Below are positions 27,421 through 37,105 of a DNA stretch of 53,710 bases, one piece after another. The DNA comes from Gemmatimonadota bacterium. GTDB taxonomy: Bacteria; Gemmatimonadota; Gemmatimonadetes; Gemmatimonadales; Gemmatimonadaceae. The stretch is from positions 1-53,710 of the forward strand of contig JAQBYI010000021.1 in the NCBI GenBank assembly GCA_027622655.1, given 5' to 3'. Positions within the stretch are counted from its first letter, which is position 1; each line of letters begins with the position of its first letter. Under the pieces are notes generated by a model that did not search any database, was not told the DNA's origin, and saw nothing but the letters and a program-made list of their open reading frames with translations. The position numbers were made by a program, and so were the translations under genes.

Positions 27421-29300
27421 GACGCTGGTTCCGTGTCAGATGAGTGGGATTCAGTGGCAGGCGCTGGCGTACCGCTGGCTACGGGATCGCTCGACCGCAA
27501 CGTTTGAAGAATCTTGTCGGCGGTCTTGCGGGAAAAACCTGGTACTGCGGCGATCGCATCCGGCGACGCTTCACGCACACCCTGGAGCGACCCAAACACA
27601 CCGAGCAGTGCCCGCCGACGGCTGGGGCCCACGCCTGGTATGCGCAGCAACTCGGACGTAACAGTGCGAATCGTCCGTCGCTTTCGATTGTATGTCACGG
27701 CCGCTCGGTGCGCTTCGTCGCGTGCGCGTTGCAGCAGACGGAGCGCGGCCGAGCGGCGCGCCAGCCGCAGGGGCTCGGTCCGTCCGCGCATGAACACCTC
27801 TTCTTCTCGCTTTGCGAGCGCGATCACCGGGAGGTGCGCCAACTCCAGCGCGTCGAGGGCGTCGGAGGCAGCACTAAGTTGACCCTTTCCTCCATCGACG
27901 ATGACGAGATCGGGCAGAGTCTTGGCCTCGTCCAAGCGCCGTCGGAAGTACCGGGAAACGACTTCGCGCATCGAGGTGAAGTCGTCGGGACCGCCGTCTT
28001 CCGTGAGGGACCTGATTCGCATCGTTCGATACTCGGCTCTCCGCGGCCGGCCATTCTCGAACCAGATCATCGCACCGACATTGTCCTTGCCCTGCGACGT
28101 TGAGTTGTCAAAGCAGACTATTGACCGCGGGATCTTCTGCAACCCCAGTTCTCGGCCTAGCGCATACACCGGATCTGCAGCGCGCTCGTCGGCCTCCATT
28201 CCCTCCAGTTTGAACTCTTCCAGGAGGTGGCGCGCGTTCTGGTCGGCGACATCGAGCAGTTCCCGTTTCTGGCCCCGCTGCGGGACACGAATCACCCCGC
28301 GGGGAGCGACTTGCTGCAGCAGCGCCTGATCGGAGAATTCGAACGGCACGAAGATCTCGGACGCCCGATCCTCACGAGCGAGAAACCCGGATGCCATGAA
28401 CGCTCCAAGCACAGCTGCGTCGGAGGCATCTTCGACGTGCTCGAGAAGTCGATGCTCGCGCGCCAGCAACTTTCCATCCCGGACCACCAGGATTGCGACA
28501 CACGCGTCGTCGCCGTCGCGCGCGTACCCGATCACATCGCGGTCCCCTCCGCCGACGTCTACCATCGCCGATGGTTCTTCGATTTGGGCGAGATGCCCAA
28601 CCGCGTCGCGAAGTTCCGCAGCGCGCTCATAGTCCATGCGCTCGGATGCTTGCGCCATGCGCTCGCGGATACGCCGCATGACATCGTCTGTTCGACCGGC
28701 CAGGAACGCCACCACTTCGTCGATCATCTCGCGATAGTCACGCGCGGACTGCGCTCCGACGCACGGCCCCTTGCAGCGTTTGATGTAAAAGTCGAGGCAC
28801 GCGCGCTCTGGCATGTCCGTTGGCATGTCGTAGCGGCACGACCGCACCGTGAAGATCCGCTTTACGACATTGAGCGCGCGCCACATCGCACCAACGTCGG
28901 TATATGGCCCAAAGTACCGGGCGCCATCGTCAATCAGCCGTCGAGTCACGAACACCCGAGGATACGGTTCCTGAACGGTGACTTTCACGAGCGGATATGA
29001 CTTGTCGTCGCGAAGCAGGATGTTGAACCGCGGACGGTGCTCTTTGATGAGGTTGGACTCGAGCATCAGCGCGCTCTGTTCATCGGGCACTACGATCGTC
29101 TCGATCGCGGTGGCAATATCCATGAGGGCGCGCGTCTTTGGCTGCGAGAGGTCGTCGCCCGTGACATAGCTGCGCACCCTTGCCCGTAGGCGCTTCGCCT
29201 TACCAACGTAGATCACCGTTCCGTCCGCGGCCTTCCACAGGTATACACCCGGTGTGTCAGGCAGGTTGAGCGTCGCGTTTGCGACCTGTTCGGATATCAT
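27417..29300 (-). CDS. uvrC: Excinuclease ABC subunit C
   Basis: Makes both incisions in nucleotide excision repair. From ATG 29300 (ATGA overlap with the murJ stop) it is 627 residues, typical. The GIY-YIG nuclease domain is at the N-terminus (LPDTPGVYLWKAADGTVIYVGKAKRLRARV). A cysteine-containing segment (ACLDFYIKRCKGPCVG) follows, then the UVR motif (RMAQASERMDYERAAELRDAV), the RNase H-like C-terminal nuclease (VCFDNSTSQGKDNVGAMIWF, LVIVDGGKGQLSAA) and two helix-hairpin-helix motifs (RIPGVGPSRRRALL and VPGFSRKTADKIL). The frame extends 62 codons upstream, but those residues are not family-like. Confidence 0.97.
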   Translation of the reverse strand: MISEQVANATLNLPDTPGVYLWKAADGTVIYVGKAKRLRARVRSYVTGDDLSQPKTRALMDIATAIETIVVPDEQSALMLESNLIKEHRPRFNILLRDDKSYPLVKVTVQEPYPRVFVTRRLIDDGARYFGPYTDVGAMWRALNVVKRIFTVRSCRYDMPTDMPERACLDFYIKRCKGPCVGAQSARDYREMIDEVVAFLAGRTDDVMRRIRERMAQASERMDYERAAELRDAVGHLAQIEEPSAMVDVGGGDRDVIGYARDGDDACVAILVVRDGKLLAREHRLLEHVEDASDAAVLGAFMASGFLAREDRASEIFVPFEFSDQALLQQVAPRGVIRVPQRGQKRELLDVADQNARHLLEEFKLEGMEADERAADPVYALGRELGLQKIPRSIVCFDNSTSQGKDNVGAMIWFENGRPRRAEYRTMRIRSLTEDGGPDDFTSMREVVSRYFRRRLDEAKTLPDLVIVDGGKGQLSAASDALDALELAHLPVIALAKREEEVFMRGRTEPLRLARRSAALRLLQRARDEAHRAAVTYNRKRRTIRTVTSELLRIPGVGPSRRRALLGVFGSLQGVREASPDAIAAVPGFSRKTADKILQTLRSSDPVASGTPAPATESHSSDTEPAS

Positions 29301-30895
29301 GGACCGGATCGGCGAGGACGCGAAATACGAGCAACTATTCGCGCCACTGTGGCGGCTGACTCCGGAACGGCGAGCGCGTGCGTCATCGCAAAGTATGCCA
29401 CGCCGACTATCCCGAGGACGATGGCTCCGCTGGCCACCGGATTGAGGTTGACCGCTGCCACTTTCACGGCGAAACCGATCGCGCACGCGGCAACCGCCGA
29501 GCCCCAGAGTCGAGCCAGAAAGCCTGAGGGAAGTCCGGTGGGTCCGATGCGGGCATTGAGCTTCCGACGGAGCAAGGCGTACTCAATCCACGCCGCTGCA
29601 CCGGCGCTCGCCGTCAACCCGGCCAGGCCCCACCGTGGCTCGATGTGCAGCCATCCGGGAACCAGGAGTGCGGCGACCGATCCAAGCGACGCGGCGATCG
29701 CGATCCTGATCATTGCGATGCGCACCGGAGTCGCGGTGTCGTGCAACGCGTACCAGGCCGAGTTGTACAGCCGTCCCATGGTACCCGCGAGCAAGCCAAT
29801 CGAGGATCCGGCAAGCACGGCCCAGACCCATTCCGTGTCGCTCCGCTGGAATCGCCCCGTCTGGAGCACCGCGCCGGCCACCACATCCCCGAGGATAAGA
29901 AATGTCGCAGACGAAGGCACAACGAAAAACGCGATGCTGCGCAGCGACACATTCAATCGTCTACGGATCGCCTGTTCAATGTCCGCCGGTTTCTGCTCAG
30001 ACATCTCCGTGAGCTCGCTTGCGGAAACCGACATGCCAAACACCGATACAGGGAGCATGTAGATGTTCTGCGCGTAGAGCAGGACGGCAGCCGCGCCGGG
30101 CGTCACCAGAGAGGCGATGAGTGTATCGATCCAGCCGCTCAGCTGCACGACGCCCCGGCCGAGCACTACCGGCACAAAGTTGGCGACGACGCGCCGGAAC
30201 TCCGGCCGCGGCCGTGTTCCCGGCGAACGAAGCCGTGGCAGCTCGCGCGCAATCCAGGGAAGCTGAACAGCAAACTGCAACACACTGCCAAGCACCGCAC
30301 CAATCGCTACGAGTTCCGCCGCGCCGTCCACGTCGCCAACGGATCCGCGCAGGAGCAGCGTCGCGATAATCGCCACGTTCCATACCACCGGAGCAGCGTA
30401 ACTCACAAAGAACCGGCGATGCGCGTTCAGCACTCCCAGACACCACGCCGACAGTACCAGCAGGGCCATTCCGGGAAACAGGATCCGAACAAGGCGAACG
30501 GTGAATTCCTGCTTATCCGGGCCAAATCCAGCACCGATTATCGCCACGAGTGCCGGGGCCGCAGCGAAGCCAATCAGCACGACGCCGGCGCACACGAGCG
30601 ACAGCGCGCCAAACACCGTTTTTGCAAGCCGTGCGGCGTCCTCGTCTCGTCCTTCCGCTCGCAGTCTGGCGTACACCGGCACGAACGACGCTGAGAGGAC
30701 GCCTTCGCCGAGAAGGTTCTGCAACACGTTCGGAATCTTGAGCGCCACGCTCAATACGTCCGCCGCGTCCCCCACCCCGAGGTAGTGACCGAGTACACGC
30801 TGGCGGACGAGTCCAAAGACCCGACTGAGCATGATCCCCGCTGCGACGGCAATCGCGCCGCCGCGAGGCCGTGTCGCAGCGGGTGCGTCCGTCAC
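29297..30895 (-). CDS. murJ: Lipid II flippase MurJ
   Basis: Moves the peptidoglycan precursor lipid II across the cytoplasmic membrane. GTG start, 532 residues, about 14 hydrophobic helices as in the MOP exporter superfamily. Characteristic segments: GIMLSRVFGLVRQRVLGHYLG at the N-terminus, DVLSVALKIPNVLQNLLGEGVLSASFVPVYARL, then LVRILFPGMALLVLSAWCLGVLNAHRRFFVSYAAPVVWNVAII and SGWIDTLIASLVTPGAAAVLLYAQNIYMLPVSVFGMSVSASELTEM. 4-nt overlaps with bshC upstream and uvrC downstream. Confidence 0.95.
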   Translation of the reverse strand: MTDAPAATRPRGGAIAVAAGIMLSRVFGLVRQRVLGHYLGVGDAADVLSVALKIPNVLQNLLGEGVLSASFVPVYARLRAEGRDEDAARLAKTVFGALSLVCAGVVLIGFAAAPALVAIIGAGFGPDKQEFTVRLVRILFPGMALLVLSAWCLGVLNAHRRFFVSYAAPVVWNVAIIATLLLRGSVGDVDGAAELVAIGAVLGSVLQFAVQLPWIARELPRLRSPGTRPRPEFRRVVANFVPVVLGRGVVQLSGWIDTLIASLVTPGAAAVLLYAQNIYMLPVSVFGMSVSASELTEMSEQKPADIEQAIRRRLNVSLRSIAFFVVPSSATFLILGDVVAGAVLQTGRFQRSDTEWVWAVLAGSSIGLLAGTMGRLYNSAWYALHDTATPVRIAMIRIAIAASLGSVAALLVPGWLHIEPRWGLAGLTASAGAAAWIEYALLRRKLNARIGPTGLPSGFLARLWGSAVAACAIGFAVKVAAVNLNPVASGAIVLGIVGVAYFAMTHALAVPESAATVARIVARISRPRRSGP

Positions 30896-32433
30896 CGGAT
30901 GCCGATCAGACCGGCTGCGTGCACGGCGGCGCCTTCCTGGAGCCGTGCGATCAATGGCGCGCCATACCGCGCGAAAAACGGGATGTAGTTCAGCCTGCGT
31001 TCCTGCCGATCACCTTCCGGCTGGAGCGACGCGCGAATCGCCGCCAGATCACGAATCGCCTCCTCCTCACCCTTCGTCGCCGCCGCACGCAAGCGCCGTT
31101 CGAGACGTTCCACGCGGTGCAGCAGCTGTTTCCGCGCTCCCTCTACCACCTCGGGTGTCGACAATCGGGCCGCCTTCGCAGCGGTCGCAATGACGTTGAG
31201 GTGCTCGTCAACAGCCGACTGGAGCGCGGCGAGTGCGTCGCGCACGGCGGGAGCCATCGCACGGTCTCCGACCCGCCTCTCCGCCCGGTGCGGCACGCGG
31301 ACGTCATCAATCATCATGCCGAGTCTGCCGAGCATCCGATCCACGGCTGGCTCGACGATCGTGGCCGACCAGCGCGGCACGGCGAGTGGCATGGGCGCAC
31401 CCATGGCCTCTGCGACTGCCCCAACTTGCGCGAAGTACGCGAACTCCCCCGGTCCGGCGACGTAAGCGATGGTCGGAACGATTCGTCGCTCCACGATCGG
31501 GCGAAGGAGGACGTTCGCGGACAACACCACGTCATCTCGCCGTGCGGCATCACCAGCCTGCGAAAGCGGGACTCGTTCTTTTAGGCCGGTTGAGCTTCGG
31601 AAAACCAAAGACAGTCGCGGGACGCGAGCCACCTGCGCCCGGTACCCGGCCCGCTCAATAGAAACGCTTCGCATGCTGACGGCTTCATCGATCACCGCCG
31701 CGCGCCCGAGCGCCTCGATCAGGACCGGACGCGCTGCTCCGCGAACTGCCGGGTGCCACGCGTCGAGCACTGGCATCCCGAGGGGCTCCAGAACATGACG
31801 CAACAAGGCGACGTACGCACTCCCGACGGTCGCGTCGCCGCTATACGAAGCCCGAACCGCATCTACAAGCTGTTTGTCGGGAGCAGACCTGGTGGCTTCG
31901 GCAAACGAATCCAGTGCGTCTTGAATGCTGCCGAGCGGCATTTGCGACATGACAAGCCCGTCGTCGCCCGCCCGCTCAATGGCGATGCGGCGGCACTCCG
32001 CACCGATGGCCACGGTCGTAAAGCTCGCTTCGGCAAAGTCGGCATCGTCTGTCGCCGCCCAAAAGAGCGGCAGCGCGGGAATGCCGGTGACGTTCTCGAA
32101 GCGGGCCGCGAGCGCGATAGCCGTCATTGCCTTCAACCATGTGTAGCCCGGACCTCCAAACAGGCCAGGCTGCTGGCCGGTGGTTACCACCACACCGTGG
32201 CCAGCCGCGACCCGTTCCAGGCGCTCCCGCGCAGCACCCGTCGCGCCAATGGCCGGGCGCAGCGTTTCAAGCCATCGGGCGCCCGGAAAGCTCGAGCGAA
32301 CGGTTTCTGCGTGACTGCGCCACTCCTCGGCACCGCGGGGCCGTGCCAAATACCAATCCTTGGGGACGGCCCCTTCCATCGCTGCGCGCGTCAGCGCCCC
32401 ACCGCCGTACGGCTCGACGAGTATTCGTGCCAT
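30892..32433 (-). CDS. bshC: Bacillithiol biosynthesis cysteine-adding enzyme BshC
   Basis: BshC joins cysteine to glucosaminyl-malate in the last step of bacillithiol synthesis. From ATG 32433 it is 513 residues, near the family length. It has VVVTTGQQPGLFGGPGYTWLKAM (81-103) followed by a Rossmann-like core with LPLFWAATDDADFAEAS (family WxxxxDHDxxE region), HVLEPLGMPVLDAWHP, TIAYVAGPGEFAYFAQVG, and a C-terminal coiled coil (LHRVERLERRLRAAATKGEEEAIRDL). An in-frame GTG at 32448 would add five residues. bshA and bshB are not in the window. The family's in vivo role as a cysteine ligase is established genetically. Confidence 0.92.
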   Translation of the reverse strand: MARILVEPYGGGALTRAAMEGAVPKDWYLARPRGAEEWRSHAETVRSSFPGARWLETLRPAIGATGAARERLERVAAGHGVVVTTGQQPGLFGGPGYTWLKAMTAIALAARFENVTGIPALPLFWAATDDADFAEASFTTVAIGAECRRIAIERAGDDGLVMSQMPLGSIQDALDSFAEATRSAPDKQLVDAVRASYSGDATVGSAYVALLRHVLEPLGMPVLDAWHPAVRGAARPVLIEALGRAAVIDEAVSMRSVSIERAGYRAQVARVPRLSLVFRSSTGLKERVPLSQAGDAARRDDVVLSANVLLRPIVERRIVPTIAYVAGPGEFAYFAQVGAVAEAMGAPMPLAVPRWSATIVEPAVDRMLGRLGMMIDDVRVPHRAERRVGDRAMAPAVRDALAALQSAVDEHLNVIATAAKAARLSTPEVVEGARKQLLHRVERLERRLRAAATKGEEEAIRDLAAIRASLQPEGDRQERRLNYIPFFARYGAPLIARLQEGAAVHAAGLIGIR

Positions 32434-32466
32434 CGCGGCCCCGCTCACGTTGCGCTCACTTTGCGC

Positions 32467-32931
32467 TCATTTGTGGTACGGTTCGCCACGAATAATTGTA
32501 CCCGCACGATAGAGCTGTTCGGCCAGTACCAACCTCGCCAACTCGTGCGACAGCGTCCATGGAGCGAGCGAGATTCGAGTTCTCGACGCGGCACGGACTG
32601 CCGCCGAGAGGCCGTGAGCGCCCCCTATCACGAAGCTCACATCGCGACCATCCTCGCGTTCGCGCTGCAGCCACATCGCGAACCGCTCCGACGTCATGAC
32701 GGTGCCGCCCGGGTCGCACGCCACAACGTGTGCCCGAGTTCCAGCGACAGCGATAAGGCGTGCGCCTTCCTTGTCGCGGACCTGATCCGGCGACGCTCCG
32801 CGCCCGGATTCTTCGCGCACTTCGTGAATCTCCAACGGCCAGTAGTGTGCCGCCCGCCCTTCGTAGTCGCGTGCGGCCGGTCCTACAGATGGATGCCGCG
32901 CCTTTCCGACCACCGCCACGATGATTTTCAC
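32467..32931 (-). CDS. rlmH: 23S rRNA pseudouridine-1915 N3-methyltransferase RlmH
   Basis: SPOUT methyltransferase acting on the helix 69 pseudouridine of 23S rRNA. 154 residues, exactly the usual size, starting at GTG 32931: MKIIVAVVGKARHPSV. The trefoil-knot SAM region is FVIGGAHGL with LSLAPWTLSHELARLVLAEQLYRA-type sequence, and the protein ends in the family-defining EPYHK. The GTG sits in the 3' arm of an inverted repeat (32928-32963) and no clear Shine-Dalgarno is seen. Confidence 0.97.
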   Translation of the reverse strand: MKIIVAVVGKARHPSVGPAARDYEGRAAHYWPLEIHEVREESGRGASPDQVRDKEGARLIAVAGTRAHVVACDPGGTVMTSERFAMWLQREREDGRDVSFVIGGAHGLSAAVRAASRTRISLAPWTLSHELARLVLAEQLYRAGTIIRGEPYHK

Positions 32932-32963
32932 GCCGCGTCACCCGGCCGTCCCCAACGGCGTGA
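32928..32963 (-). promoter_or_regulatory. Inverted repeat covering the rlmH start codon
   Basis: Perfect 8-bp arms TCACGCCG (32928-32935 on +) and CGGCGTGA (32956-32963) enclose 20 nt in the 35-nt gap between gdhA and rlmH. In the minus-strand RNA the distal arm contains the rlmH GTG, so the hairpin could hide the start. It could also be a weak terminator after gdhA, but no T-run follows. Confidence 0.4.
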
Positions 32964-32966
32964 CCG

Positions 32967-34274
32967 TCAGGCGTAGACGCCGCGAAGTCGGTGCACCGTC
33001 GCCACCCGGCTGATCGCCAACATGTACGCGGCCGTCCGCATGTTCACCTTGTGCTGCGTAGAAAGATCCAACACTGCGTCAAAGCTGCGCTCCATAATCG
33101 TGGTGAGCGATTTGTTCACGTTGTCTTCTGCCCAAAAATAGCCCTGGCGGTCTTGTACCCACTCGAAGTATGAGACGGTCGCACCACCCGCATTCGCGAG
33201 AATGTCCGGAACGACAAAGACTCCTTTCTCGTCCAGAATGGCATCGGCGGCTGCCGTGGTCGGACCGTTGGCGCCCTCACAGATGACTTTCGCCTTGATG
33301 TGCTTTGCGTTCTTCGTCGTGATGACGTTTTCGAGAGCCGCCGGAAGCAACACGTCAGTTTCACAGGTCAGCATCTCGCTATTCGAGACCGCGTCGCCCT
33401 TTGTGAAACCGGCAAGCGTCCGATTCTGCGCGACGTACGCGATCGCGCTCTCAACATCGATGCCCTTCGGATTCACGATTCCGGTTGTTCGATCGCTGAT
33501 TCCAATGATCTTGCACCCTTCGCGTTCCAGCAGCTGTGCGGCAACGGATCCGACATTGCCGAACCCCTGGACAATCACGCTCGCTCCCTTGATCGGCATT
33601 CCGAGGTGTTCGAGCGCCCGCTTCGTCACAATCATGCAGCCACGACCAGTCGCCTCGCGGCGTCCCCGTGAACCGCCCATTTCCACCGGTTTGCCGGTGA
33701 CGACAGCGGTCACTGTGTGGCCAACATGCATTGAGTAGGTGTCCATGATCCACGCCATGACACGTTCATTCGTGTTTACATCAGGCGCCGGCACATCAGA
33801 GTCGGGGCCGAGCGTCTGGATGATCGACGAGGTGTAGCGTCGGGTCAGCCGCTCCAGTTCGCCGACACTCATCTGGAGTGGGTCGCACACCACCCCGCCC
33901 TTTGATCCACCGAACGGAATGTCCACCACAGCGCACTTCCAGGTCATCCACGCCGCAAGAGCGGTGACTTCGTCGAGTGTGACGTTCAGGTCGAAGCGGA
34001 TTCCACCCTTTGCCGGGCCGCGGGATGTGTTGTAGAGCACGCGAATGCCCGTGTACACCTCAACGTCACCGCTATCCAGCATCACCGGAATGGACGTGAT
34101 AATCTGTTTTTCGGGATTGCGCAGCACCTTGTAGATGCCTGGCTCGAGATCGAGAAGCACCGCCGCGCGGTCAAACCGCGACATCATCGCTTCAAACGGA
34201 TTCTCTTCCTGCAGAAAGCGATCTTTGTCAGGCCGGACGATCGGCGGCGTCGGCAACAGCAGGTCGGGGCTCAT
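32967..34274 (-). CDS. gdhA: Glu/Leu/Phe/Val-type dehydrogenase, probable glutamate dehydrogenase
   Basis: 435 residues of the hexameric glutamate dehydrogenase family, interconverting 2-oxoglutarate plus ammonia and glutamate. Seen are [59 protein letters not shown] (with the catalytic and substrate lysines), [21 protein letters not shown], and the NAD(P) fold [21 protein letters not shown], then [16 protein letters not shown] and [18 protein letters not shown]. Coenzyme preference cannot be read with confidence. It is separated by 38 nt from lpxK and by 35 nt from rlmH, so it may have its own transcript. Confidence 0.93.
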   Translation of the reverse strand: MSPDLLLPTPPIVRPDKDRFLQEENPFEAMMSRFDRAAVLLDLEPGIYKVLRNPEKQIITSIPVMLDSGDVEVYTGIRVLYNTSRGPAKGGIRFDLNVTLDEVTALAAWMTWKCAVVDIPFGGSKGGVVCDPLQMSVGELERLTRRYTSSIIQTLGPDSDVPAPDVNTNERVMAWIMDTYSMHVGHTVTAVVTGKPVEMGGSRGRREATGRGCMIVTKRALEHLGMPIKGASVIVQGFGNVGSVAAQLLEREGCKIIGISDRTTGIVNPKGIDVESAIAYVAQNRTLAGFTKGDAVSNSEMLTCETDVLLPAALENVITTKNAKHIKAKVICEGANGPTTAAADAILDEKGVFVVPDILANAGGATVSYFEWVQDRQGYFWAEDNVNKSLTTIMERSFDAVLDLSTQHKVNMRTAAYMLAISRVATVHRLRGVYA

Positions 34275-34312
34275 GCGATCGGTCCTCTGCCGGGCCAGCC
34301 GGCAATCGGTTG

Positions 34313-35323
34313 TCAGTTGTTTGCGGGCAGAGCAAGACGGCGGGCCAAACTCTCAAGAGATTCTCCGCCAACCTCTATGTGCACGCGCTGCGAAAGATAC
34401 CATAAGGGCGGTGCCGAGGGGGGCCAGAGCGGCCCAAGTTTCACTGCGTCCTTCAGCGTACAAACCGTGTATGTGGCGCCCGCCGCGTCGTGTGCCAATT
34501 GGGCGACTTCCCGGGACGAATACTCGTGGTGGTCGCCGAACGCCCGCGATACAACGCGCGCGCTCGACGCACGCAACTGTGATTCGAATGATCGGTGGTC
34601 GCCAATTCCCGAAACGGCCAGCACAGCCATACCCGCCATGGAGTCCACCGGCGCCCGTTCCGAGCTTCCCCAGCGGACGAGCGCTTCGGGGGCGAGGTTA
34701 ACAATGCTCAATTCGGCAGCCGGGGCTACCAGCCCGGCGTGCCCGAGAACCTCTCGCGCGTGAACGGGTGTCGCTCGCTTCCGCGTCACCACCACGTGCG
34801 TGGCTCGGCTCAGCGATTCAAACGGTTCACGCCATGGTCCGGCGGGCAGGAGCCGAATCTCGCGGTGGCGGTCTGCAGATATCAGGACGACGTCGGCATC
34901 GCGGCGAACGCGGCGATGCTGGAACCCATCGTCGAGCACAACGGCGGTCGCACCCGCAGCCCGCGCCCGTTGAGCCGACGCGACCCGATCGGCGCCCGGT
35001 TCAACAATGGCGTGTGGCGTCAAAAGGCGGTGAACCAGGATCTCGTCTCGACCGTAACCTCGAAGCAGGATCGCCGGGCTGCCGCCGTGTGCGGATATTC
35101 GCTCGGCTAGCCACGAAGCCACGGGCGTCTTCCCTGTTCCGCCAACCGTCAGATTTCCGACCGACACGGTTGGAACGCCGAGCGAGTGGGTCCGGAAAAG
35201 TCCCGAGTCGTACGCGCGGTTCCTCAGCGCCATCACCCCGCCATATGCCCAACTCGCCGGCTTCAGCGCGGCACGCAATGTCCGCGCTCCGACGGACGTT
35301 GACTCCCATCTGCGCTCGACCAT
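34313..35323 (-). CDS. lpxK: Tetraacyldisaccharide 4'-kinase
   Basis: Phosphorylates the lipid A disaccharide at the 4' position at the inner membrane. From ATG 35323 it is 336 residues. It starts with an amphipathic membrane-binding helix ([24 protein letters not shown]), then [24 protein letters not shown] (Walker A 56-67), [53 protein letters not shown], and [17 protein letters not shown] 35335 is an alternative start overlapping the upstream gene by 8 nt. It follows the acyltransferase gene by 4 nt. Confidence 0.95.
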   Translation of the reverse strand: MVERRWESTSVGARTLRAALKPASWAYGGVMALRNRAYDSGLFRTHSLGVPTVSVGNLTVGGTGKTPVASWLAERISAHGGSPAILLRGYGRDEILVHRLLTPHAIVEPGADRVASAQRARAAGATAVVLDDGFQHRRVRRDADVVLISADRHREIRLLPAGPWREPFESLSRATHVVVTRKRATPVHAREVLGHAGLVAPAAELSIVNLAPEALVRWGSSERAPVDSMAGMAVLAVSGIGDHRSFESQLRASSARVVSRAFGDHHEYSSREVAQLAHDAAGATYTVCTLKDAVKLGPLWPPSAPPLWYLSQRVHIEVGGESLESLARRLALPANN

Positions 35324-35327
35324 GCGC

Positions 35328-36002
35328 TCACTCACCGACTTGCTCCTCCCGCGCGCGAAGGAGGGCTTCAAAGCGTGGTGCTTCCAGGGCTGCGCCTGCG
35401 GGCGTATCGGCCTCGACATACGTCGGAGCACTGAAATCCACGATGATTCGAGCGAACGGCTTGGGGATGATGAAACTGTCCCAACTGCGCAGTTGCCACG
35501 ACCGGCTGACCGTGGCGTGCATGGTGACGATGGGCACTGACGCACGCTGCGCCGCGACCAGCGCTCCGGGGGAGAACTTCCGCGCTGGGCCTCGCGGGCC
35601 ATCCGGGGTGATCGCGACCGTAGCGCCTTCTTTGAGTTCCCGCACCATCTGGATCAACGCCCTCGCACCGCCGCGCGTGCTCGACCCGCGAATCATGCTG
35701 AATCCCAGGCGAATCAGGAGGCGGGCGATAATTTCGCCGTCCCGGTGTTCACTCACGAGAACGCGCATCGGGAACTTGCGCACGGCGAACGCGAGTGGCA
35801 GCAACTGGCCGTGCCATAGCGCCAACACGTTTCCGGCGCGCGCGGCGTTCATGCCCCGCCACGCTGCGTCAAAGCGATACTCGACGCGCCAGGTGAACCC
35901 GAGCAACCTCAGGAGCGCCCATCCGAGTGGGACGCCGAGCGTGACCCTCCAGCTCGTTGCCGGAGCGGCCGTGCGCGCAGTGCCAGTGGGTGGTGCAGTC
36001 AT
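35328..36002 (-). CDS. DUF374-type lysophospholipid acyltransferase family protein
   Basis: 224 residues with an N-terminal hydrophobic helix (LGVPLGWALLRLLGF). Acyltransferase-like motifs follow: NVLALWHGQLLPLAFAVRKFPMRVLVSEHRDGEIIARLLIRLGFSMIRGSSTRGGARALIQM, then TVAITPDGPRGPARKFSPGALVAAQ. It belongs with the short LpxL-related DUF374 proteins often found beside lpxK or waaA. Lying between lpxB and lpxK, it may add a secondary acyl chain to lipid A; that is inferred from context. The ATG overlaps the lpxB stop (ATGA). Confidence 0.87.
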   Translation of the reverse strand: MTAPPTGTARTAAPATSWRVTLGVPLGWALLRLLGFTWRVEYRFDAAWRGMNAARAGNVLALWHGQLLPLAFAVRKFPMRVLVSEHRDGEIIARLLIRLGFSMIRGSSTRGGARALIQMVRELKEGATVAITPDGPRGPARKFSPGALVAAQRASVPIVTMHATVSRSWQLRSWDSFIIPKPFARIIVDFSAPTYVEADTPAGAALEAPRFEALLRAREEQVGE

Positions 36003-37105
36003 CGCAACATCGCGGCCGCCATACTCGCCACGCGAGCGGACGCCCCCGGGTCTCCGAGCTTTTCCGCTACCTCGGCCAGCCCGGACTCCATGGCAATCCG
36101 TTCCGGCGACCCGCGTTCGAAGAGTGGATCCAACGCGTCTGCCACGCGCAGCGGCACGAAGTCGTCCTGAACAAACTCTGGTGCGATACTACGACCCGCG
36201 ACAATATTCACCAAGCCGATATGCCTGACGTGCACCATTCGTTTGAGAATCGAATAGGTCAACGGATTGATGCGGTACACGACGGCGCACGGACACCCCG
36301 CAATCGCCGCCTCCAGAGTCGTCGTGCCACTCTTGCAAAGTGCCACGTCGGCCGCTCGAAGCACATCAAACGAAGCCTCTCGAGCCAATTGGAATGGGAC
36401 CGACGCCTGCTCAATCGAGACGGTGGGAGCGACGTTCATGACGACCTTGAGTCCCGGTCGGCGCCGTTCGAGTTCACTCGCCACAGCCTTGAAGTCGTCA
36501 AGATGGCGTGCGATTTCCTGGGCGCGACTTCCTGGAAACAAGGCAAGGACCTCATCGCTTTCACTTAGCCCGAGACGACGGCGCGCTTCCGCTCTCGATG
36601 GCAGACCCGCTGCGCGATCGAGCAACGGGTGACCGACAAACGTCGCGTCAACTCCGTTGTCGCGAAGCAACCGCTCCTCAAAAGGAAAAATGACTGCGGC
36701 CTTCGTGATGACGCGGGCCATCGTCTTCAGTCGACCGGCCCGAGATGCCCAAACCTGTGGCGTGATGTAGTACAGAACCGGCACGCCCGCCGCGTGCGCA
36801 GCGGCAGCGGCCCTGAGATTGAACCCCCCGTAATCGATCAGGATGGCCAAAGCTACGTCTCCCTGTCGCAGCCGCTCACGGACCTTGGAAAGCAACCGCA
36901 GTTGCGCCGGCAAGTGACGCAGGACTTCCACGAACCCAACTATCCCGGTGGTCCGTGCGAAGAGTTGAACGCCTGCGGCTTCCATGCGCGCACCGCCCAC
37001 GCCAGTGAGCTCATGCCCGGGCGCGGATACCCTCAACTGTTCGGCGAGTGCCGCGCCGTGCATGTCGCCGGAAACTTCGCCGGCGACGATCAGGATCTCA
37101 CGCAC
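35999..37105 (-). CDS. lpxB: Lipid-A-disaccharide synthase
   Basis: Condenses UDP-diacylglucosamine with lipid X, a GT-B glycosyltransferase. From GTG 37105 (8-nt overlap with the oxidoreductase gene) it is 368 residues, the family norm. Motifs: ILIVAGEVSGDMHGAALAEQL, LTGVGGARMEAAGVQLF, VGFVEVLRHLP, LIDYGGFNLRAAAAAHAAGVPVLYYITPQVWASRAGRLK, FPFEERLLRDNGVDATFVGHPLLD, ALFPGSRAQEIARHL and CKSGTTTLEAAIAGCPCAVVYRIN. The frame extends upstream to 37207, but this part lies inside the preceding gene and lacks conservation. Confidence 0.96.
   Translation of the reverse strand: MREILIVAGEVSGDMHGAALAEQLRVSAPGHELTGVGGARMEAAGVQLFARTTGIVGFVEVLRHLPAQLRLLSKVRERLRQGDVALAILIDYGGFNLRAAAAAHAAGVPVLYYITPQVWASRAGRLKTMARVITKAAVIFPFEERLLRDNGVDATFVGHPLLDRAAGLPSRAEARRRLGLSESDEVLALFPGSRAQEIARHLDDFKAVASELERRRPGLKVVMNVAPTVSIEQASVPFQLAREASFDVLRAADVALCKSGTTTLEAAIAGCPCAVVYRINPLTYSILKRMVHVRHIGLVNIVAGRSIAPEFVQDDFVPLRVADALDPLFERGSPERIAMESGLAEVAEKLGDPGASARVASMAAAMLR

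Noticed and set aside
31753-32976. 407-residue plus-strand ORF over bshC and rlmH
   Set aside because: It spans two recognised genes on the other strand and is Arg-rich without motifs.
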